A stretch of 8,097 nucleotides of DNA, from positions 1 through 8,097 of the forward strand of contig JACQDS010000074.1 of the NCBI GenBank assembly GCA_016200995.1, in the 5' to 3' direction. The notes under the pieces were generated by a model. That model was not told the DNA's origin. It was given only the letters and a program-made list of their open reading frames with translations, and did not search any database. Position 1 is the first letter of the stretch, and the number at the start of each line of letters is the position of its first letter. This stretch comes from Candidatus Azambacteria bacterium. Lineage in GTDB: Bacteria > Patescibacteriota > Minisyncoccia > GWC2-36-17 > M10-OD1-4. Made by a program: the position numbers and the translations under genes. Positions 1 to 5,993 of the stretch are shown here, one piece after another.

Positions 1-1
1 A

Positions 2-835
2 TCTCCGGAACAAAAATATATGATAATTGAAAAATTAAGCCAAAATTTCAACACCGGATTTCTTGGTGAAGGCATCAATGACGCTCCGGCGCTAAAAATT
101 GCCGGCGTATCTTTAGCGGTTCAGAGCGCCTCCGGCATCGCCCGCGAAGCCGCCGACATACTGCTTTTGCAAAAAAATCTTGAAGTGATAATCAACGGCA
201 TCTTGGAAGGCCGAGCGGTTTTTACAAATACCATAAAGTATCTCAAAGCCACTCTGGCATCCAATTTCGGCAATTTCTACGCCATCGCCTTAAGCACTCT
301 TTTTATTGATTTTCTGCCAATGCTGCCAATTCAAATACTTATGGTAAATCTTCTTTCAGATTTTCCAATGATCTCAATAGCTACCGACAATGTCGCCAAA
401 AAAGAGGTAAAAGAGCCGCAAAAATACAATGTGAAAGATGTCATCTTAATATCAATAATCCTAGGGGTTGTCAGCACAGCTTTTGACTTTATGTTTTTCG
501 GCTTGTTTCACAAGATGTCGCCGGAAACACTGCAAACCAATTGGTTCATAGGCTCGATCTTAACAGAGCTGATATTCCTCTTTTCCATCCGCACAAAACT
601 GCCATTTTACAAAGCCCAAGCTCCCTCAATGCCTATAATATTTCTTACAACGATAGCCGCTATAATCACTATAATTTTGCCGTTTTTAAATTTCGGAAAA
701 AATATCTTTCATTTTTCCGCTCCATCATCAATACATCTAATGTGGATATTCGGCTTGGTATTTGCATTTTTTATCTCTTCAGAAATATTCAAAGTCTCAT
801 ACTACAAATATTTTCAAAAAGTTGATAGCAGATAA
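2..835 (+). CDS. P-type ATPase, MgtA-like magnesium transporter, C-terminal part (5'-truncated by the window)
   Basis: The reading frame is open to the window edge (first codon at base 2, SPEQKY before the Met at base 20), so the true start lies outside. What remains is the end of the P domain and the C-terminal membrane domain. The hinge motif GEGINDAPAL (bases 65-94) is followed by the IAREAADILLL block. The SNFGN and LPMLPIQIL segment of M5/M6 then closely resembles E. coli MgtA, and NLLSD carries the acidic residue expected near the transport site. Four further hydrophobic segments follow, ending in a short basic tail. This resembles the P-type IIIB (magnesium import) group rather than calcium or proton pumps. 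The motif has Glu where the textbook GDGxNDxPAL has Asp. The stop is separated by one base from the stop of the convergent downstream gene, and I see no hairpin terminator between them. Confidence 0.93.
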   Translation, partial: SPEQKYMIIEKLSQNFNTGFLGEGINDAPALKIAGVSLAVQSASGIAREAADILLLQKNLEVIINGILEGRAVFTNTIKYLKATLASNFGNFYAIALSTLFIDFLPMLPIQILMVNLLSDFPMISIATDNVAKKEVKEPQKYNVKDVILISIILGVVSTAFDFMFFGLFHKMSPETLQTNWFIGSILTELIFLFSIRTKLPFYKAQAPSMPIIFLTTIAAIITIILPFLNFGKNIFHFSAPSSIHLMWIFGLVFAFFISSEIFKVSYYKYFQKVDSR

Positions 836-836
836 T

Positions 837-1298
837 TTATTTAAAAAATATTCTGATCTTCAAAGAGTCGTCGTTTTCCGGCAATCCGGAAGGGTTGTCT
901 TTTTTTAGTATCAAAAATCCTTTGTCGGTTGATTCCGGCTTTTTAAAATCAAGGCTGGCTTCAAAAGGCGCAAAGTTTTCTGACGTCCAGTCGCCTTTTG
1001 CTATCGCTATTCCCCCTCCAAGAACATTGCCAAGATCATCGGTTAAAGAAACCGGAAAGCTTCCTTCAAAATACCACTTGCCTCTTGCCGATCCGTAAAT
1101 ATTAAGCGGATTTACAATATAAGAATCCTCAACCGGAGAAGAAAGCTGTATCAAGTCGCTTTTTTCGTTTTTAGCGTCCTTTGCAAGCTCTGTCTTGATA
1201 TCAGAAACGCCTTTTTTGCTTTTGGAAACAGTGGAAAGCCCCGATGCCAAGATCACAGCCGCAAAGATGATCAATGCTATAATGACAAATTGCTTCAT
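837..1298 (-). CDS. Membrane-anchored Gmad2 immunoglobulin-like domain protein
   Basis: This is a 153-aa protein. Residues 4-22 form one hydrophobic segment without a lipobox Cys, so it is probably an uncleaved anchor, followed by a charged Lys/Glu/Asp linker (24-47). Residues 50-150 match the Gmad2 (bacterial spore germination-like, Ig-fold) pattern: SSPVEDSYIVNPLNIYGSA, then RGKWYFEGSFPVSLTD, GDWTSENFAPFEASLDF, and a terminal SLKIRIFF strand. The family is thought to be an extracytoplasmic beta-sandwich for adhesion or binding, and no catalytic residues are expected. The gene lies 7 bases after the 71-aa gene on the same strand and is probably co-transcribed with it. I see no SD before the ATG. 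Confidence 0.85.
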   Translation of the reverse strand: MKQFVIIALIIFAAVILASGLSTVSKSKKGVSDIKTELAKDAKNEKSDLIQLSSPVEDSYIVNPLNIYGSARGKWYFEGSFPVSLTDDLGNVLGGGIAIAKGDWTSENFAPFEASLDFKKPESTDKGFLILKKDNPSGLPENDDSLKIRIFFK

Positions 1299-1305
1299 TG
1301 TAAAT

Positions 1306-1521
1306 TTAGTGTAAAGTATTCTTTATTTCTTGAATCGTTTCTGCAGGTTTGTCTAAAAAATCACTTAAGTATTCCGGATGCTCTTGAATCACCTCATCAA
1401 AGCTCTTGGCATTTTTTGCTATCCACTCCATAGTATCCATTCCGGACTCTTCAGCAAGCAAAACCTGCATTCTATTTTTAGCATCAACCTTCATATCCTC
1501 TTCTGATAAATATTCTTTCAT
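1306..1521 (-). CDS. Hypothetical 71-aa acidic helical protein
   Basis: I do not recognise this family. The protein is short, soluble-looking and acidic, has no Cys, and appears mostly alpha-helical, with an AKNAKSFDEVIQEHPEYL segment. It reads into the Gmad2 gene with a 7-base gap and the pair runs tail to tail with the ATPase gene, so the two probably share a transcript. The AT-rich stretch upstream (1522-1560) has no SD and no promoter I would defend. Coding status rests on an open frame of reasonable composition filling the gap between two well-supported neighbours. Confidence 0.65.
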   Translation of the reverse strand: MKEYLSEEDMKVDAKNRMQVLLAEESGMDTMEWIAKNAKSFDEVIQEHPEYLSDFLDKPAETIQEIKNTLH

Positions 1522-1567
1522 ATTTTTTTAAAATAATTGTTATCATTTATAATATCCCAAAACCAAG

Positions 1568-1597
1568 AAAAAAACCAGCCGTGATAGACTGGTTTTT
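1568..1597 (-). terminator. Intrinsic terminator after the 85-aa gene (bidirectional shape)
   Basis: The 9-bp arms aaaaaccag (1570-1578) and ctggttttt (1589-1597) enclose a 10-base loop. On the - strand the stem is followed by a run of Ts (complement of A1568-1574), which fits termination of the 85-aa gene, whose stop codon at 1596-1598 overlaps the stem. Ts also lie on the + strand side, so it could act in both directions. Confidence 0.8.
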
Positions 1598-1853
1598 AAA
1601 TGTAGTCGGGATTGCCCCAGATAAGCTCTCCTCTTGAATCAACTATACATCTTATAACCCCGAAGCGGAAAAAAAAGTCCGTTCCGCCAATAAAAAACTG
1701 CACACCCCCTATCACCTCCTTCATACTTCCATTTCTGACAGAGATCAGATGTCCACTGACAGAAACAAGATGCATAGGCAGATGATCCATCTCCGCCTCC
1801 TGCATAAGCTGAACAGTAAAAGCCCCTTCATGTCTTGGAAGCTTAATTATCAT
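1596..1853 (-). CDS. Hypothetical 85-aa protein with strong promoter and SD
   Basis: The product is unknown. The protein starts MIIKLPRHEGAFTVQLMQEA, is rich in beta-branched and aromatic residues, and has a GGVQFFIGGTDFFFRFGV core followed by CIVDSRGELIW, suggesting a small compact beta-fold. I see no signal peptide or Cys pair. It is the only gene here with a canonical SD (AAAGGAG, six bases before the ATG), an extended -10 promoter and its own intrinsic terminator, so it looks like a well-expressed monocistronic gene. The start choice is firm because of the SD spacing. Confidence 0.75.
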   Translation of the reverse strand: MIIKLPRHEGAFTVQLMQEAEMDHLPMHLVSVSGHLISVRNGSMKEVIGGVQFFIGGTDFFFRFGVIRCIVDSRGELIWGNPDYI

Positions 1854-1859
1854 AATAAG

Positions 1860-1866
1860 CTCCTTT
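1860..1866 (-). promoter_or_regulatory. Shine-Dalgarno AAAGGAG of the 85-aa gene
   Basis: The - strand reads AAAGGAG with a six-base spacer to the ATG at 1853. It is the only near-consensus ribosome binding site in the window and it fixes this start. Confidence 0.85.
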
Positions 1867-1891
1867 CAATACAAAAGATCTATGTTTTTAT

Positions 1892-1920
1892 ATTATATCA
1901 CAAAAATACAATAATAGCAA
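1892..1920 (-). promoter_or_regulatory. Extended -10 promoter of the 85-aa gene
   Basis: On the - strand there is a perfect TATAAT (1897-1892) preceded by TGA (extended -10, TGATATAAT). A -35-like TTGCTA (1920-1915) lies at the ideal 17-base spacing. The predicted transcript start is near 1885, giving a leader of about 30 bases that contains the SD. Confidence 0.75.
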
Positions 1921-1933
1921 GGACAAGCGCCGC

Positions 1934-2419
1934 TTAATTTTCCACTGTCTCTATTCTCTCGATATCTATCGTAGGCACGCATTTTTTGTTAAAAACAGTA
2001 TTTGAATGATCCGCTCCCACCCCCATCCACTCTCCATATACTTTTAAAAGAGTTCCGTATTTTAAAAATTCTTTTTGTATAACTTGGTCATCTTTGTAAT
2101 ATCCGGCAAAACTCGGATATTTATAATTAAGATCCGACGGCATCCTTGAAAAATGCGCGCCTATGCAGCCTGAGAGACAACCTGTAAATTCCGCCGTCCA
2201 AACCACAGGTATCGGCTTTTCAAAACTGCGTATATCCTGGTAATTATCGCAAACTTTGGTATTGCTTTCTTCATCCGCCGGAAGAAGCATAAATGATAAA
2301 TCGGCATATATAAACTGCTTTTTATTGTCCGGATCTCCAAAGAAGACAAAAAAACCAACGATAAAAAATATCATTAAAATAAAAAACAAAAATGCATCTT
2401 TGTGATTTTTCATACACAC
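1934..2419 (-). CDS. Hypothetical membrane-anchored protein with four extracytoplasmic Cys
   Basis: This 161-aa protein has one N-terminal hydrophobic segment (about residues 9-28) with positive charges before it (KNHK), which predicts a single anchor with the rest outside. The remaining Cys are C57, C81, C85 (GCLSGCIG) and C147, an even number compatible with disulfides. The C-terminal part (YGTLLKVYGEWMGVG...CVPTIDIERIE) reads like the strands of an OB-type small beta-barrel. That is a guess from pattern, not a recognised family. The start is GTG at 2419, but the ATG two codons later (2413) is equally possible since neither has an SD. The gap to the receiver gene upstream is 28 bases, so the two are probably co-transcribed. 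Confidence 0.75.
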   Translation of the reverse strand: MCMKNHKDAFLFFILMIFFIVGFFVFFGDPDNKKQFIYADLSFMLLPADEESNTKVCDNYQDIRSFEKPIPVVWTAEFTGCLSGCIGAHFSRMPSDLNYKYPSFAGYYKDDQVIQKEFLKYGTLLKVYGEWMGVGADHSNTVFNKKCVPTIDIERIETVEN

Positions 2420-2447
2420 ATTATTCTTTAGGCCTTTTTTTGGCTAT

Positions 2448-5189
2448 TTATTTGATCTTTCTCACTCTTCTTCTTTCGGCGAGTATGGCCTCGGCCAGTT
2501 TTTTTTCTGTGATCATCTCTTTAGCTTGCTTTTTTCTTTTCGCAAGAGCCTCTTCCGCCTGTCTGATCCTTTCTGCCGCTATAACACCCTCCGCTCTCTT
2601 TCTTTCTTTTTCAATGGTGGCTTTTGCTTTTTGTTTTTCTTTGGCAAGAGAATTTTTGAAACTCTTTTTATAGGCGATCACTTCCGTCTCCAGCTTTCTT
2701 TCTTTGGTCAAAAGCTCCTTAACCTTCCTTTTTTCTGACAAAATGGCGAATTGAGCTTTATTTTTTTCAATTAAGATCTCTTTCTCAAGCTCTTTTTCTT
2801 CGGAAATTATTTTTTTCATATTTTGCCTCTCAGCGGCAAGAGTAGACTGCATATTTCTTTTTTCAGTTGCGATCTCAGCCATCTTTTTGTTTTGTAATGC
2901 TATTTTAGCGGCAGCTTCCTTTTTAACGACTGCGATGCCGGCCATTTTTTTGCTTCTCTCTTTTTTTACGGCGGCTTCTTTGAGCTTGCTTTTTTCAATA
3001 ATGCTCTTTTTTGCTCTTTTTCTTTTTGCTTCCAAGAGCTGAGTTCTGGCATTTGCTTTTGCAATTTTCAATTTTTCTTCAAGCTTCTTTTCTTTGTCGA
3101 GTATTATTTTTACTTTCTTTTTTTCCGCCTCAAGAGCGGATCTCGCTCGCTTCTCTTCACTAATGATACCCTCTCCGCGCCTTTCTTCTTTTTCCAAAAA
3201 GCTTTTAACCTTTCGTTTTTCAAGAGTCAAAGCCAGCCTTGCCATTTTTAGGTCATTTAGCAACTTAGTCTCTTTCTTCCTCTCTTTCAAAAGCTTAGCC
3301 TCAACCAGTTTCTTATCTTTCGCGATAGCCTTCTCCAGCTCTTTTTGCGCTAAAAGACCCGCTTTGGCTTTTGCTTTTTCTCTTAAAATCGTCGCTTTTA
3401 ATTTTTCTTTTACTTTTTTCTTTTCTTTCGCAAGAAGCCTTTCCGTCTTATTCTTTTCCGATATAATAGACGCCTCTTTTTTCTTTTCTTTCGCAAGAGC
3501 TTTTTTCGCTTTTTTTATTTCGGCAATAGCCACTTTTGTCTTTTTCTTTTCTTCGGCCAAAATCGCTTCAGACTGCTTTTTTCTTTCCTCGGCCAAAACA
3601 ACGTCCGGCTTTTTTCTCTCTTCAGCTAGAGCATTTTCTATCTGCTTTTTTTCCATGACAATGTTGGCAAGAATATTTTCTATCTGCTTTCTTTCCGCAA
3701 GCATATGCGCTTCTTCTTGTCTTTCTTTTGCAAGAGCATCCTCGGCTTTGCGCTTCTCATCCAGCAAAGCGGTTTCAAATTGCCTGCTTTTTTCCGCGAG
3801 GGCATTTTCTATCCTCTCTTTCTCGGCCATAATAGCCTTTATTGATCTCTCGCTTTCCAAAAGAGCATGTTCAAACTTTTCTTTCTCCCGTCTAAGAAAT
3901 ATTTCAGCTTTTTTATGCTCTTCTATCAGAGACTCCTTGGCCTTTCGTCTTTCTTCCTTGATAGCTTCTTCAGATCTTCTTTTTTCTTCCAAAATAGCAT
4001 TTTCGGCTTTTTTCTTTTCCTCAGCCAAAGCTTTCTCGGTATTTTTCTGCTCGCTCAAAAGGACCTCTCTTGCTTTTATTTTTTCTTTATTCAGCTCGCT
4101 CTCCGATTTTTTTCTCTCCTCAACTATTGATTCTTTGGTTTTTTGCTTTTCTGTCTTAAGAGCTTCTTCAGATCTTCTTTTTTCTTCCAAAAGAGCGTTT
4201 TCAATTCTTTTTTTCTCTTCCAAAATAAAAGCTTGGGATTTCTGTTTTGCTTCCATTACAGCCTCCTCCGCCATCTCAATAGCCGCCTCTTCGGCCTGCT
4301 TTTTCTCAGCAAGAACAGCCTCAGATTTTTTTCTGGTTTCTTCAAGAGCCTTTCTTATTTCACGCTCCTTTGCCAGAGCTTCGCGCTCTTTTTCTTTTGC
4401 CTCAGCCAGCGCGCTCTCTATTTTTCTTTTTTCTTCTGCTATCGTTTCTCCGGCCATTCTCCTCTCTTCCTTTAGAGCTTCCTCATATCTTTTCTTTGCT
4501 TCTATTTTGGCTTTTTCAGATTTCTGCCTTTCTTCATTAAGAGATTCTTCGGCCTTCCTCTTTGCTTCCAAAAGAGCGTTTTTTGTCTTTTGCCTTTCCT
4601 CCATCACAGCCTGCTCGGCAATCCTCTTTTTTTCAACAGTAGCCTCATCAACCTTCTTTTTCGTTTCCATCAAAGCTTCTTCAGATTTTTTCTTTTCTTC
4701 AACAAGAGCCGCTTCGGCTTTTCTTTTCTTGGCAAGCTCTTCTTCTTTCGCTCTTTTTTCAATGATAAATTTGACCTCTCCGTCGCTTGGCATATCGCCG
4801 ATGGAAACTTTGGCCTGTTTCTTGCCCTCAATATATTCCCTGACCTTGTCCAAGATCTCCTCAACAGTATGCTGCGATTTGACAAAATAATCATCAGCTC
4901 CCGCATTCAACGCTCTTTTAATATTTTTGTCATCGCTTAAATTTGAAAATACCAAAACAGGTATGAATTTCAACTCCGCGTCCTGTTTTACCTGCTCCAA
5001 AACATAAAAACCATTGCGTTTTGGCATCATAAGATCAAGAAGGATGATGTTTGGCTTATGAGAGCGTATTCTTTTAATAGCCTCATCGCCGTCTTTTGCC
5101 ATATCAACATCATAATCTTCCGCTTCAAAATTATCCTTTAAAGCCTGCAATAAAAACTCTTCATCTTCAACGATCAATATTCGGCTCAT
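2448..5189 (-). CDS. Orphan response regulator receiver fused to a giant hendecad coiled coil
   Basis: The protein has 913 aa. Residues 1-121 are a CheY-like receiver: acidic pair E8/D9, phospho-acceptor D52 (LLDLMMPKRNG), switch Ser S82, invariant Lys K104 (YFVKS), so it should be phosphorylatable. A short linker (122-150, GDMPSDGE) follows. From about 150 to the end the sequence is near-continuous 11-residue repeats of the type ALLEEKRRSEE, with occasional 10-, 12- and longer units, roughly 70 in all. The coil has no Cys or Trp and a single Pro (ERKKPDVV). No HTH, GGDEF, kinase or other output domain is present, and no histidine kinase gene is in the window. Hendecad packing implies a nearly straight, slightly right-handed helical bundle, so the likely role is a phosphorylation-controlled scaffold or fibre; this is inference. 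It is probably cytoplasmic, with no signal peptide or membrane segment. The start has no SD, but the frame begins exactly at the canonical receiver N terminus (MSRILIVEDE). Confidence 0.93.
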   Translation of the reverse strand: MSRILIVEDEEFLLQALKDNFEAEDYDVDMAKDGDEAIKRIRSHKPNIILLDLMMPKRNGFYVLEQVKQDAELKFIPVLVFSNLSDDKNIKRALNAGADDYFVKSQHTVEEILDKVREYIEGKKQAKVSIGDMPSDGEVKFIIEKRAKEEELAKKRKAEAALVEEKKKSEEALMETKKKVDEATVEKKRIAEQAVMEERQKTKNALLEAKRKAEESLNEERQKSEKAKIEAKKRYEEALKEERRMAGETIAEEKRKIESALAEAKEKEREALAKEREIRKALEETRKKSEAVLAEKKQAEEAAIEMAEEAVMEAKQKSQAFILEEKKRIENALLEEKRRSEEALKTEKQKTKESIVEERKKSESELNKEKIKAREVLLSEQKNTEKALAEEKKKAENAILEEKRRSEEAIKEERRKAKESLIEEHKKAEIFLRREKEKFEHALLESERSIKAIMAEKERIENALAEKSRQFETALLDEKRKAEDALAKERQEEAHMLAERKQIENILANIVMEKKQIENALAEERKKPDVVLAEERKKQSEAILAEEKKKTKVAIAEIKKAKKALAKEKKKEASIISEKNKTERLLAKEKKKVKEKLKATILREKAKAKAGLLAQKELEKAIAKDKKLVEAKLLKERKKETKLLNDLKMARLALTLEKRKVKSFLEKEERRGEGIISEEKRARSALEAEKKKVKIILDKEKKLEEKLKIAKANARTQLLEAKRKRAKKSIIEKSKLKEAAVKKERSKKMAGIAVVKKEAAAKIALQNKKMAEIATEKRNMQSTLAAERQNMKKIISEEKELEKEILIEKNKAQFAILSEKRKVKELLTKERKLETEVIAYKKSFKNSLAKEKQKAKATIEKERKRAEGVIAAERIRQAEEALAKRKKQAKEMITEKKLAEAILAERRRVRKIK
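3963..4192 (-). repeat. In-register internal duplication inside the coiled-coil gene
   Basis: An identical 32-base stretch begins at 3963 and again at 4161 (both start agcttcttcagatcttc). The offset is 198 bases, exactly six 33-base hendecad units. Both encode LEEKRRSEEA. Neighbouring units six apart also resemble each other, suggesting a 66-residue super-repeat produced by duplication. Confidence 0.8.
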
Positions 5190-5250
5190 AAATTTTTAAA
5201 TATAACTTTAACCAATAAGCTCTGCTAGACCAAACTAACAGCTTGCTTTA

Positions 5251-5280
5251 ATTATACCGCATAAAATATGCATAAGTCCA
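5251..5280 (-). promoter_or_regulatory. Putative promoter of the response regulator gene
   Basis: On the - strand there is a perfect TATAAT (5256-5251), with TGGACT (5280-5275, four of six matches to TTGACA) 18 bases upstream. The predicted start near 5244 leaves a leader of about 55 bases. The spacer contains the inverted repeat GCATA-aaa-TATGC (5259-5271), and the -35 element lies inside a direct repeat. Confidence 0.55.
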
Positions 5281-5306
5281 CTAAATGTTTTAGTCCACCA
5301 TAAATG
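5275..5306 (-). repeat. Direct repeat upstream of and overlapping the regulator -35 (possible operator)
   Basis: On the - strand CATTTATGGTGGACT (5306-5292) and CATTTAGTGGACT (5287-5275) are two copies of the same word differing by a two-base insertion, in direct orientation. Their position at the -35 suggests binding sites for a regulator. No cognate DNA-binding protein is visible in the window. Confidence 0.5.
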
Positions 5307-5418
5307 GGAATCCTCAATACCCCCACAAAGCGTTTAATTTAAAAACACGCTGTCGGTCTCGCTCCCCTCCCTGAGGAGTACTAATTAAAAGAATATCTCG
5401 GAGGCAAAAAAGCTTGGT

Positions 5419-5459
5419 CTTCCAACTTGGAGATTGAGTCTCCAAGTTGGAAGTTTTTT
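5419..5459. terminator. Perfect 14-bp palindrome with T6, terminator-like
   Basis: The arms CTTCCAACTTGGAG (5419-5432) and CTCCAAGTTGGAAG (5440-5453) pair without mismatch around the loop attgagt. On the + strand T6 (5454-5459) follows at once, the canonical intrinsic terminator shape. On the - strand, where the genes are, a T6 (complement of A5406-5411) comes only seven bases after the stem. It may terminate the phosphatase operon, or act on a + strand transcript. Confidence 0.7.
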
Positions 5460-5474
5460 GTTGAGGGCTAAGCT

Positions 5475-5527
5475 CCGCCGAGCCTGCGAGACGGTTTTTA
5501 TATCTTTCGGAGAACGGGACTCGGCAG
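5475..5527 (-). repeat. REP-like hairpin at the end of the phosphatase gene
   Basis: On the - strand CTGCCGAG (5527-5520) pairs with CTCGGCGG (5482-5475): eight pairs including one G-U wobble, loop of 37 bases. On the + strand the same position is a C-A mismatch, so the - strand RNA folds better. It begins right after the phosphatase stop codon. No T-run follows, so it is not a standard terminator. Confidence 0.5.
5507..5527 (-). repeat. 21-base repeat, copy 1 (inverted relative to copy at 6232)
   Basis: The - strand word begins CTGCCGAGTCCCGTTCTCCG and matches the + strand word at 6232-6252 at 18 of 21 positions. With that copy it flanks the phosphatase and Cys-rich gene pair. Confidence 0.65.
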
Positions 5528-5529
5528 GT

Positions 5530-5982
5530 TCAATTATTTTTTCTAAAATCCTTAAGCGCTTGACGCTGAACTTCTTCTAAGTGCATGGCAGGACGTTTTG
5601 ATTTTATGAAAATTTCCGCTTCTTTAGGAGTTTTGCCTCCTTTAACAAGATAAGCGGCGACAAGCGTAGGCGCCCTGCCATGGCCGTTTTTGCAATGAAC
5701 ATAAATTTTTTTGCCAATCGCGACCAATTTTTCAAGCACAGAAACTCCGAATTCTAATTGTTCTTGCTTTGGCGCTGCATGATTTTGTACCGGTATCCAA
5801 ATATAAAAGTCTGCGCCAAACGGCGCATCAATACGATTTTTTTCTAAAGAGATATCTGCGGTTATGCCTTCTTTTCTCAGCTCTTCATCAAAATGCGCTT
5901 GGCAGCACTGGTTTGTGCCTATATAAATGCCGTCGACAATCTCATTGTATTCTAATTCTTTAATTTGAGAATGATCGATCAT
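5530..5982 (-). CDS. Dual-specificity-type protein phosphatase
   Basis: This 150-aa protein is the usual size of a minimal DSP/PTP-fold domain. The P-loop HCKNGHGRAPT holds the Cx5R signature, with nucleophile C97 and phosphate-binding R103. Downstream, EAEIFIKSKRPAMHLEEVQRQALKDF is the typical C-terminal helix region. The general-acid loop, usually a Pro-hydrophobic-x-Asp-His pattern in this group, reads PVQNHAAP, so N67 stands where Asp is expected (codon aat at 5784-5782). The enzyme would remove phosphate from protein or small-molecule phosphoesters in the cytoplasm; the substrate is unknown. It lies 11 bases after the 59-aa Cys-rich gene, surely in one operon, and has no SD. The stop is TGA, overlapped by a REP-like repeat. 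Confidence 0.88.
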   Translation of the reverse strand: MIDHSQIKELEYNEIVDGIYIGTNQCCQAHFDEELRKEGITADISLEKNRIDAPFGADFYIWIPVQNHAAPKQEQLEFGVSVLEKLVAIGKKIYVHCKNGHGRAPTLVAAYLVKGGKTPKEAEIFIKSKRPAMHLEEVQRQALKDFRKNN

Positions 5983-5993
5983 AGAAAGTAAAG

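Larger units (their letters stand above)
5190..5529. other. 340-base structured intergenic region
   Basis: I see no convincing ORF. The region holds, from the regulator start outward: the regulator's promoter with direct and inverted repeats (5251-5306); a C-rich segment with a possible bulged helix (CCTCC 5366-5370 with GGAGG 5400-5404, GAG/CTC inside); a perfect 14-bp palindrome (5419-5453); and a REP-like hairpin at the phosphatase stop (5475-5527). A small RNA could be encoded here, but I could not place a convincing promoter for one. Confidence 0.6.

Noticed and set aside
1..22. ATG at base 20 as the true start of the ATPase
   Set aside because: The frame is open upstream with SPEQKY, a conserved P-domain segment, so the gene enters from outside the window.
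2448..4750. CRISPR-like or satellite DNA because of the 33-base period
   Set aside because: The units are degenerate, have no spacer/repeat alternation and stay in one coding frame, so the period is that of the protein.
3094..4890. 598-aa open frame on the + strand opposite the coiled-coil gene
   Set aside because: It is the antisense of AAA/AAG/GAA-rich hendecads, giving Phe/Ser/Leu-only low-complexity sequence. The sense frame has a canonical receiver and regular repeats, so this is a shadow.
5241..5271. + strand promoter (TTGCTT and a TAAAAT-like -10) for a small RNA
   Set aside because: The spacing is about 13 bases, too short, and better hexamers belong to the - strand promoter in the same place.
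5471..5484. A further copy of the 21-base repeat (CCGCCGAGCC)
   Set aside because: Only the first ten bases resemble the repeat, and the match is explained as the pairing arm of the hairpin at 5475-5527.
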